The position numbers were made by a program, and so were the translations under genes. Shown piece after piece: positions 33,906 through 39,445 of a DNA stretch of 39,445 nt. How positions within the stretch are numbered: position 1 is the stretch's first letter; each line of letters starts with the position of its first letter. The DNA is from Candidatus Methanorbis basalitermitum (lineage in GTDB: Archaea > Halobacteriota > Methanomicrobia > Methanomicrobiales > Methanocorpusculaceae), in contig JAITSY010000009.1 in NCBI GenBank assembly GCA_031287415.1, positions 1-39,445 on the forward strand. The letters are read 5' to 3'. The notes under the pieces are model-generated. The model made no database searches, had not been told where the DNA came from, and saw only the letters and a list, made by a program, of their open reading frames with translations.

Positions 33906-33932
33906 TATTTTGGAACAAACTGAATAGACAGA

Positions 33933-34430
33933 ATGGCAGGACTCACAATAAAAAAACGCCACGCGATCAAAAAAAGCCAGCTTATCGCTCTCATGAAAAA
34001 ACTTCAGACGGCTATCGGCGAAGATGCGGCTCTCTACAGTTCCCCGATAATTGAAATTGCCGAGTCCCCCTCTAAGTTTAACATCTACGTTATTGACAAA
34101 AAACCGCTCGTGATGGAGCAGGACGGATGGGCATTTCCGACACTTCGCGGTGCAGTGATGCGCCCGTTCTCCGGCCGCCGGATTGTTGTTGATATGGGTG
34201 CGGTTTCCTATCTGATCAACGGTGCAGACGTGATGCGGCCGGGAATCGTCTCGGTGACAGATGATGTCTGTGCGGGATCTCCTGCCCTTGTAGTGGATGA
34301 AAACCATGGCAAGCCGCTTGCCGTTGTTATTCCGTTCTATGACGCTGCGGGGATCACTGCGCTGGAGAAAGGCAAAGCCGCCAAGAATATGCATTACATT
34401 GGTGACGAACTCTGGAATCTTGAGCTTTGA
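33933..34430 (+). CDS. PUA-domain RNA-binding protein (MCT-1-like)
   Basis: This 165-residue protein resembles the archaeal relatives of MCT-1/the N-terminal half of eIF2D. The N-terminal half has basic KKRHAIKKSQ and FNIYVIDKKPLVMEQDGWAFPTLRGA. The PUA domain (about 85-155) reads VVDMGAVSYLINGADVMRPGI, VCAGSPALVVDENHGKPLAV and MHYIGDELWNL. A role in translation or ribosome recycling is an inference from the family. It has its own TATA box and lies 50 bases before sepF. Confidence 0.88.
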   Translation: MAGLTIKKRHAIKKSQLIALMKKLQTAIGEDAALYSSPIIEIAESPSKFNIYVIDKKPLVMEQDGWAFPTLRGAVMRPFSGRRIVVDMGAVSYLINGADVMRPGIVSVTDDVCAGSPALVVDENHGKPLAVVIPFYDAAGITALEKGKAAKNMHYIGDELWNLEL

Positions 34431-34448
34431 ACTGGAAATATACAAAGC

Positions 34449-34456
34449 ATTAAATA
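34449..34456 (+). promoter_or_regulatory. TATA box of sepF
   Basis: ATTAAATA lies 25-32 bases before the sepF ATG, implying a leaderless message covering sepF, the ZPR1 gene and probably the Rsm22-type gene. Confidence 0.5.
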
Positions 34457-34480
34457 AGCAACAAATAAACTACTTTTCAT

Positions 34481-34855
34481 ATGGGATTTCTTGACGGAGT
34501 TTTCGGATTAAAGAAGGATACCCCTTCCGAGGAAGAATACATGAAACTTGATCTCGCTTCTTACGAAGGCGCAGCGGGCGCCGAGGAGCCGGCGGTCATG
34601 TACGTGAAGGTCGCAAACATTGCTGACATCAAGGACTGTCCGCGTGTCAAAGACGAGGTTTATAATAACAATATTGTGATCGTTGATATTACTAAGCTCA
34701 AACTTGACAAGATCATGTTCGATCGTGTGATGGGCGATCTCCGCGCGGTTTCCAAAGATGTAAACGGCGATATCATTGGTCTTGGGGACCAGCGCTACGT
34801 CATTATCACGCCGACGGGTGTCCGCATCTCTCGCGAGAAGATTGGGGGCACGTAA
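34481..34855 (+). CDS. sepF: Archaeal SepF cell-division protein
   Basis: This 124-residue protein matches archaeal SepF, the membrane anchor of FtsZ. The start MGFLDGVFGLKK is an amphipathic membrane-targeting helix, followed by an acidic linker. The core VKVANIADIKDCPRVKDEVY, NNNIVIVDITKLKLDK and LGDQRYVIITPTGVRIS is the SepF fold. No ftsZ is in the window. The ZPR1 gene begins six bases later. Confidence 0.93.
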   Translation: MGFLDGVFGLKKDTPSEEEYMKLDLASYEGAAGAEEPAVMYVKVANIADIKDCPRVKDEVYNNNIVIVDITKLKLDKIMFDRVMGDLRAVSKDVNGDIIGLGDQRYVIITPTGVRISREKIGGT

Positions 34856-34861
34856 CCCCCG

Positions 34862-35416
34862 ATGTATCAGGTTGTTCCCGGACTATGTCCAGACTGCGGC
34901 AGAGAAATCGAGTATATTTATGATACGGAATATATTCCTTATTTTTCTGATATGCTCCTGCTAAGCGGGGTTTGCCCGGACTGCGGGTTCCGCATCACGG
35001 ACACGATGATCTTAAATGATCACGAGCCGTGTCGCTGGGAAATGAAGGCGTCCACGCCCGAGGATCTGGATGTCCGCGTGATTCGCAGTATGCAGGGAGA
35101 GGTTGATATTCCGGAATTCGGGATCAACATTTACCCAGGTCCTGCCTGCAGTGGTTTTGTGTCCAATATGGAAGGCGTGTTGATGCGTGCTGAGGATGCG
35201 GTCCGCCGTGTCCTCCTCTCTTGTGAGGGTGAAGAGGTTGCGGCGGCAAACGAGTTGCTGGAAAAAATTGATAAGGCTCGTCGATCGGAACATCAGTTTA
35301 CGGTAATCATCACGGATCCTTCGGGAAATTCAGGCATTGTCTCGCCGAAAGCGGTGAAAACAAAACCAGATGAGGAGCCGCAGCTGAATGACTGTACGAT
35401 GCGCTCGCTGGCATAA
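34862..35416 (+). CDS. ZPR1-type zinc finger protein
   Basis: This 184-residue protein contains one ZPR1 module: LCPDCGREIEYIYDTEYIPY, then GVCPDCGFRITDTMIL with the four zinc cysteines, and the beta domain with VIRSMQGEVDIPEFGINIYPG and SNMEGVLMRAEDAV. In eukaryotes ZPR1 helps fold elongation factor eEF1A; archaeal copies have a single module and an untested role. It is cotranscribed with sepF (six-base gap) and the Rsm22-type gene (14-base gap). Confidence 0.9.
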   Translation: MYQVVPGLCPDCGREIEYIYDTEYIPYFSDMLLLSGVCPDCGFRITDTMILNDHEPCRWEMKASTPEDLDVRVIRSMQGEVDIPEFGINIYPGPACSGFVSNMEGVLMRAEDAVRRVLLSCEGEEVAAANELLEKIDKARRSEHQFTVIITDPSGNSGIVSPKAVKTKPDEEPQLNDCTMRSLA

Positions 35417-35430
35417 ACTGTTTTGGATGT

Positions 35431-36837
35431 ATGGATTCTGTAACAGGGCGGCACGTGCTGACGGATGCTGAGGAGACGCGCCTGCAGAAGCTGATCGAAA
35501 ACCGGGCAACGGATCCGCGGCTTGATTCCTATATAGTTTCGTATATCGAAAAGATTTCGGGAAAAAAATGGGTGGAGGAGAGTGTTCTTGAGAAGATCCG
35601 CACTGAGATAACTGCACAGAAAGATTGTTACTGGAAGGAGGGCGGGCGCCGCATCGTTCAGTACAAAGGCGGTTACAGTGTTCTTGCTTATATGGCATAC
35701 CAGATGCCTGGTTATGCCGCGGAGCTTACCGAGTTTTTTTCCCGACTGATCCGCGACGGTCTGATGCGGGATCATATCCGCATTCTGGATGTGGGTGCAG
35801 GTCCTGGAACAGTGGCGGTTGCGGTAGCCAGAGTACTTGAGCAGTGCGACGCAGCAACCGCCGAGATTGTGGCGTTGGAACGGGCCGAGATATTCCGTGA
35901 GGCGTATCAGGCGATCGTACCCGCGTTTGTGAAGGAGGCTGGCGATCGTGTGACCGCACCGCGGCCGATTGCTGCAGATGTCACGAAGAGTATACCTGAT
36001 GGCGAGTTCGATCTGATCATTTGTTCGAATGTGATAAACGAGCTGGTTGGTGGTGACGATCTCCGTGCAGAGATTCTGATGCGGTTGTCGGGGCATCTGG
36101 TGCAGGATGGAACCCTGATCTTGATCGAACCGGCAGATCTTGCGAACGCGACGATGCTGAGGAACCTCTCCCGGGATCTGAAGCGTCGCGGACTGACGCT
36201 GTATGCACCGTGTAATGATATCCGCGGCGTTCATTGCCAGGTGTCACCCTGCTGGACGTTTGCGACGTACGCAGACATTAAACCGACGAAGCTGATGCTT
36301 GCATTGGGTGAGGGAAAGGAGAAATACCGGTTCGTGAACACGGATGTGAAGTTTTCCTATGCCGTGCTCCGCCGGGACGGTCACCGTCGCTGCAGCTATC
36401 GGGTACCGGCCGCAGCAAAACGGGCGAGGCTCTCCCAGCTGAAAAAACACGTAGGCAGACGGATTCACGTGACTGTATCTGTGATATCGGCCGATATTGG
36501 GGACGCGAAGAATTATCTGTATCTCATCTGCGATGGTACTGGCGGAATACCAGCGTACGTTGCCTTGCCGGCCCATCACAGGAATTCCGGGCATGAGGCA
36601 CTGCTTTCAGTGCAGTACGGTGCGGTTGTTGCGATTGATTCTGTTTTGGTGCGGTTCAACAAAAACCAGAACGCCTATAACCTGTTGATGGGGCCGAAGA
36701 GTTCCACGCGGATGATCGTTGGTGTGCCTGGATTTTCGGTACCGGATAAGATTGTGATGTTGAAGGAAAAGTACGGGCGGGGGAGCGGGAAAAAACCTGC
36801 TGGTACTTACTGTCAACGGCCGCAGAACAAAAAATAA
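35431..36837 (+). CDS. Rsm22-type SAM methyltransferase with C-terminal OB-fold-like domain
   Basis: This 468-residue protein belongs to the Rsm22/METTL17 group of ribosome-associated methyltransferase-like proteins. The N-terminal part includes YKGGYSVLAYMAYQMPGYAA; the SAM-binding loop is ILDVGAGPGTVAVA (GAGPG 122-126), and ICSNVINEL follows. A cysteine cluster C261, C269, C274 (APCNDIRGVHC...SPCW) matches the position of the proposed 4Fe-4S site of the family. Residues about 330-440 (VGRRIHVTVSVISA...YLICDGTGGIPAYVALPAHH...VVAIDSVLVRFNKNQNAYNLL) look like an added OB-fold. The catalytic activity of the family is uncertain. Confidence 0.85.
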   Translation: MDSVTGRHVLTDAEETRLQKLIENRATDPRLDSYIVSYIEKISGKKWVEESVLEKIRTEITAQKDCYWKEGGRRIVQYKGGYSVLAYMAYQMPGYAAELTEFFSRLIRDGLMRDHIRILDVGAGPGTVAVAVARVLEQCDAATAEIVALERAEIFREAYQAIVPAFVKEAGDRVTAPRPIAADVTKSIPDGEFDLIICSNVINELVGGDDLRAEILMRLSGHLVQDGTLILIEPADLANATMLRNLSRDLKRRGLTLYAPCNDIRGVHCQVSPCWTFATYADIKPTKLMLALGEGKEKYRFVNTDVKFSYAVLRRDGHRRCSYRVPAAAKRARLSQLKKHVGRRIHVTVSVISADIGDAKNYLYLICDGTGGIPAYVALPAHHRNSGHEALLSVQYGAVVAIDSVLVRFNKNQNAYNLLMGPKSSTRMIVGVPGFSVPDKIVMLKEKYGRGSGKKPAGTYCQRPQNKK

Positions 36838-36921
36838 GGGAACTGTGGGGAGATATGTTGCTTTTACAGCGATACGGGCAGATCGGGCGTGAGTACCACC
36901 CGCCAACGGTATAACTAAATG

Positions 36922-36930
36922 TATATATTA
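36922..36930 (+). promoter_or_regulatory. TATA box of the tandem zinc-ribbon gene
   Basis: TATATATTA lies 23-31 bases before the ATG at 36953, consistent with a leaderless message. Its 3' end overlaps the palindrome at 36926-36945. Confidence 0.6.
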
Positions 36931-36945
36931 TAGCTCGCTATAATA
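36926..36945. promoter_or_regulatory. Palindromic operator candidate
   Basis: TATTATAGC-TC-GCTATAATA is a perfect 9-bp inverted repeat overlapping the TATA box and ending seven bases before the start codon. A dimeric repressor bound here would block the promoter; autoregulation by the downstream zinc-ribbon protein is one possibility. Confidence 0.6.
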
Positions 36946-36952
36946 ATTAGAT

Positions 36953-37291
36953 ATGATTGATGAGTCAACCCCAGATCGACCGCAGCATGTGTGTCTGCAG
37001 TGCAACTACACGTGGATTGGGCGTAGGCGCCACAACGCGACTGCGGATGGATATGCGCGTCCCGCCATGTGCCCGTCGTGCCACACTAAATGGTGGGATA
37101 CGGCGCCTGATGATATGCGGGAGCGGCAGCATCACGAGTGCCTGCGATGCGGTAGGGTGTGGGAGAGTCGTCGGACTACGCCGTATCCCAAACGGTGTCC
37201 CAGCTGCAACAGTCCCTATTGGGACAAACCGCGTACCCGCAATCCGGAGTTATTGGCGCGGATTGCCGAGACGAGGCGGCAGTCCAGGTGA
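36953..37291 (+). CDS. Tandem zinc-ribbon protein of unknown function
   Basis: This 112-residue basic protein is an internal duplication. Each half has a C-x2-C, an aromatic/Arg strand, a CPSC pair and a Trp: VCLQCNYTWIGRRR...MCPSCHTKWWD (C14, C17, C40, C43), then ECLRCGRVWESRR...RCPSCNSPYWD (C63, C66, C82, C85). The basic Arg runs between the cysteine pairs suggest nucleic-acid binding. I know of similar short archaeal zinc-ribbon proteins but no function. The palindromic operator upstream suggests tight regulation. Confidence 0.75.
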   Translation: MIDESTPDRPQHVCLQCNYTWIGRRRHNATADGYARPAMCPSCHTKWWDTAPDDMRERQHHECLRCGRVWESRRTTPYPKRCPSCNSPYWDKPRTRNPELLARIAETRRQSR

Positions 37292-37695
37292 TCTGTTCAC
37301 TCATATACATATGTCTGCCACGTCCCGACGGTTTCCGGTAACGCGGTACTTGGAGCAACCGCTGCCGAGAGTCTTGAACCCCATTCCACCGTGCCCCGTA
37401 CAGAACATTGGTGCAGCCGCCTCTGACCAGTCTTCTTGCAACTGATCCCGCGTGCGTCCGCACGGCAACCCTGCTTCGTAGGGCCTGCTCTGTTGGCATC
37501 GGAAAATCCGCTGCTGCCTCCTTCGGAAGAACCGTTGTTTTTTGCTTCCCCAACCAAAAGAACTCTCAACTCAAAACCACCGGACGCTTGGTAGCCCGAA
37601 TGTCCGCAACAGGATACAGTCGTTTAGCATCAGGTTCTGATTTGGGATCCCAGAGAGACATCACCCCCCCTAAAAAATGTGCTGCCCGCAGACAC
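37292..37695. other. 404-base stretch without a recognisable gene
   Basis: No intact gene is evident. The reverse strand carries an open frame of 90 codons (37297-37569) rich in Gly, Ser and Arg with no family resemblance, and a short SEPDAKRLYPVADIRATKRP string near 37580-37650 that looks protein-like. A run of eight C residues occurs at 37663-37670. It may be a decayed gene or an unrecognised RNA. Confidence 0.4.
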
Positions 37696-38358
37696 TTACT
37701 TCCGTGGCAGCACCGCAACACCATCGCCCGGGCGGACCACAGCCACCTGCATCGACGTTGTCGATTCAATTGCCTGCCTAAACTCCATTAAATTCTGCTC
37801 TATCGCCCGGAATGTATTGTAATGCATTGGAATCACCAGCGGTGCCCCAATCCACTCCGCTGCAATCATCGCCTCTTCCGGCCCCATCGTATAATGACCT
37901 CCCACCGGCAACAGGGCAGCATCTGGATGATACAGATCACGAATGAGCTTCATATCCGAAAACAGTGCTGTATCTCCCGCATGGTACACCACAACACCGT
38001 CCATCTCCACCACAAAACCGGCAGAAGACCCCATATATAGATCTATGCCGTTTTCCTCCACCGACGATGAATGAACTGCCGGAACCATCGTGACCTTCAC
38101 CCCACCCACAGCAACCGTACCGCCAATACCCATCCCAATCGCTGGAACATCTTTGCGGGCAAGATACCTGGCAAGCTCATGAATTGCCACCGTCTGTTTC
38201 TTCAGATCTACCGTAATTCCCAAATGATCCCCATGTCCGTGCGTCACCAGCACCAGATCTGCATCCACATTCGCCGCCTCGGGTGGCATAGGATCAGTCA
38301 GAACCTTCCGGGCCCCTTCCAGCGAAAAGCAAGAATGCCCGATATATCGAATATACAT
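37696..38358 (-). CDS. UPF0173 metallo-beta-lactamase-fold hydrolase
   Basis: This 220-residue protein is a small metal-dependent hydrolase of the UPF0173 group. GHSCF at the start, VLVTHGHGDHLG (H40, H42, D44, H45), VPAVHSSS, VYHAGDTALFSDMK and PMHYNTF supply the metal ligands in the standard order. Physiological substrate is unknown. It is monocistronic, on the opposite strand to its left neighbour. Confidence 0.92.
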   Translation of the reverse strand: MYIRYIGHSCFSLEGARKVLTDPMPPEAANVDADLVLVTHGHGDHLGITVDLKKQTVAIHELARYLARKDVPAIGMGIGGTVAVGGVKVTMVPAVHSSSVEENGIDLYMGSSAGFVVEMDGVVVYHAGDTALFSDMKLIRDLYHPDAALLPVGGHYTMGPEEAMIAAEWIGAPLVIPMHYNTFRAIEQNLMEFRQAIESTTSMQVAVVRPGDGVAVLPRK

Positions 38359-38379
38359 GCAGTATACTCACTCTTACAT

Positions 38380-38389
38380 CTATAAATAG
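38380..38389 (-). promoter_or_regulatory. TATA box of the UPF0173 gene
   Basis: The reverse strand reads CTATTTATAG, 22-31 bases before the ATG at 38358, again implying a leaderless message. A family C hairpin lies just upstream of it. Confidence 0.55.
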
Positions 38390-38395
38390 AAACGG

Positions 38396-38428
38396 AATTG
38401 TCTATTTCCATTCAAATAGATAATCCCT
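38396..38428. repeat. Family C hairpin, divergent copy 4 with covarying stem
   Basis: CTATTTCCATTCAAATAG (38402-38419) is a 5-bp stem around the same loop as the other copies, but the stem CTATT/AATAG replaces CAGTT/AACTG. The tail ATAATCCC matches GATAATTCC of copy 2 in reverse. The rest of 38429-38795 shows no convincing gene. Confidence 0.5.
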
Positions 38429-38795
38429 TAACTTAATATTTACTGATGTCCCCTTCAAACGTTATCCTGTTTTTAATAAAATTTCATCACTTCATTTTCA
38501 AGTATTGTGTGAGAGAAAGTAGGTTTACTGAGAATATAAACATATATATGATTATATTCTCCTTTTACGGTATCGTTTCGATATATCATTTTTCCAAATA
38601 ATACTCAGGATGCAGAAGTGATCTTCAAAAATGAAGAGGCTGTCCGTTATTTCCCAGTCATTTTCGCCTTTGACTGGAATGGGGCTCCAGACAAATCCAA
38701 ATCATGGGGTTTTGTACTGGTTTGTGTTCGCTGCATTGCAGCTGCTGTTATCCTTGTGCTGCTGGTTGGTGTTTGGCTGCTACGGGCAAAACAAT

Positions 38796-38857
38796 GGCTG
38801 CAAAACCAAAGGCTCCGATCCTGCTGAGGTTGCTGCTTCCTGCGTGAGGGTTGCAGC
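38796..38857 (+). repeat. Decayed family B repeat
   Basis: GGCTGCAAAACCAAAGGCTC, CTGCTGAGGTTGCTGCTTCC and GGGTTGCAGC follow the order of the 2883-2945 copy but the hairpins are broken. It adjoins the end of the winged-helix gene. Confidence 0.4.
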
Positions 38858-38894
38858 ATTGGCATTGATTACCCTGGGCACTTCCAGAAACAAG

Positions 38895-39134
38895 CTATAC
38901 AGACGCATGATTTGTGGTGACGGCAAGTATCGGCTGGTAGATAGTCTGACGGGCATCGTGGAAATTGAACTTCTTAACGACAAATCCGTTCTCTTTCAGA
39001 CGTTTAAGTGCATATCGAACGGTACGCGGAGCAAGCCCGGTGCCAGCAATGATATCTTTGTGCGTCTGCGAACCAGTGCTCTCCAGAAGGCGGAGAATTG
39101 TGATACATGATTGGGGCATGTCTGTTCTTTGCAT
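38895..39134 (-). CDS. Small winged-helix DNA-binding regulator
   Basis: This 79-residue protein is essentially one winged-helix domain: SCITILRLLESTGSQTHKDI, then the recognition helix GLAPRTVRYALKRLKENGFV and a VVKKFNFHDARQTIYQPI wing. It resembles MarR/TrmB-like archaeal regulators lacking a ligand domain. The ATG at 39134 is used; 39119 is a possible later start. A TATA box lies 22 bases upstream and a palindrome between them, suggesting autorepression. Confidence 0.78.
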   Translation of the reverse strand: MQRTDMPQSCITILRLLESTGSQTHKDIIAGTGLAPRTVRYALKRLKENGFVVKKFNFHDARQTIYQPILAVTTNHASV

Positions 39135-39138
39135 ACAG

Positions 39139-39148
39139 AACAATTGTT
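39139..39148. promoter_or_regulatory. Operator candidate AACAATTGTT
   Basis: A perfect 10-base palindrome lies between the TATA box and the start codon of the winged-helix gene. A near copy, AACAATTTGTT, lies at 39192-39202, upstream of the TATA box. Two similar sites flanking one promoter fit binding of a dimeric regulator. Confidence 0.55.
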
Positions 39149-39155
39149 TTAACGG

Positions 39156-39163
39156 TATTTATA
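39156..39163 (-). promoter_or_regulatory. TATA box of the winged-helix gene
   Basis: The reverse strand reads TATAAATA, 22-29 bases before the ATG at 39134. Upstream to the window end (39203-39445) I see no gene; the stretch is AT-rich. Confidence 0.55.
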
Positions 39164-39445
39164 TTTTCTTAATTTTGTTTGTTTCTTCACGAACAATTTG
39201 TTTTTTGTATCTGATACATGTTGTTTTGAAGTAAAATAAAATGGAGTTATGTAGGTACACAGTAAGATATATGTAGGATGTAGCTGCGTTTATTCGCGAC
39301 CATAGGAATGATGATGTAGAATAACCGTTCAAACACGCCTTTTGGCGAGATTTAACGGGAGCCTTACATTCGGTCTATCATTTCAAAACAGAATACCGGA
39401 AAATCGACTTTTTTATACCTGGTCTTGTTCTTATCGAACACAAAA

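Noticed and set aside
35293-36234. 313-codon reverse frame
   Set aside because: Antisense of the ZPR1 and Rsm22-type genes; no motif and no promoter.
37360-37400. Possible tRNA T-arm (GGGGTTCAAGACTC on the reverse strand)
   Set aside because: No matching acceptor, D-arm or anticodon stem could be paired around it.
38618-38827. 69-codon frame with a hydrophobic segment
   Set aside because: It runs into the decayed family B repeat, has no clear ribosome-binding site or TATA box, and the hydrophobic run may be compositional.

Overview
The window is chromosomal DNA of a methanogenic archaeon, most likely order Methanomicrobiales and perhaps Methanocorpusculum (an inference from gene content and order, not from a search). 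The evidence is archaeal RNA polymerase subunits (RpoD with two 4Fe-4S motifs, RpoK, RpoL, RpoN), archaeal ribosomal proteins, a group II chaperonin, FEN-1 with a PCNA-binding tail, aRF1 with NIKS and GGQ motifs, an alternative mevalonate pathway with isopentenyl phosphate kinase, the coenzyme F420 gene cofH, and TATA-box promoters with very short leaders.

Layout. 1-2400 is eroding DNA: a transposase remnant, a 58-bp perfect palindrome, one intact TIM-barrel gene, and an aminotransferase pseudogene. 2420-4490 holds purE, a small membrane protein and fen. 4709-10834 is a leftward isoprenoid cluster: MEMO-family gene, mvk, ipk, fni, an RNase J gene and idsA. After a 650-bp gap filled with repeats, 11484-17538 is a leftward ribosomal/RNA polymerase operon: tRNA-Ser, rpsM, rpsD, rpsK, rpoD, rpl18e, rplM, rpsI, rpoN, tRNA-Pro, rpoK, eno, rpsB. 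Rightward rpoL and a thermosome gene follow. 20161-22078 is a second eroded island holding a frameshifted DUF1805 gene, a ferredoxin-thioredoxin reductase catalytic chain, several repeats and the second copy of the palindrome. 22079-28426 has a flavoredoxin-like gene, an IMPACT/Cys-rich/surE operon, lysC-purM and a zinc-ribbon gene. 28812-39134 has prf1-argS, a signal peptidase-cofH pair, a PUA/sepF/ZPR1/Rsm22 run, a tandem zinc-ribbon gene with a palindromic operator, a UPF0173 hydrolase and a small winged-helix regulator.

The most unusual content lies between the genes. Three kinds of repeat are scattered through it: (A) a roughly 150-bp mosaic element, in both orientations and many deletion forms, bounded by GTTGCATGG-like and GTGCAGC-like ends; (B) a 60-100-bp relative built from GCTGCAAAG and GCCTGC hairpins; (C) a short AT-rich hairpin with a near-constant loop, whose stem covaries between copies. 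A separate 58-bp perfect palindrome occurs twice and differs only by one compensated base pair. These look like non-autonomous mobile or structured repeats and are the best candidates for something undescribed. Coding oddities include a roughly 65-residue insertion in the isopentenyl phosphate kinase and an OB-fold-like tail on an Rsm22-type methyltransferase.
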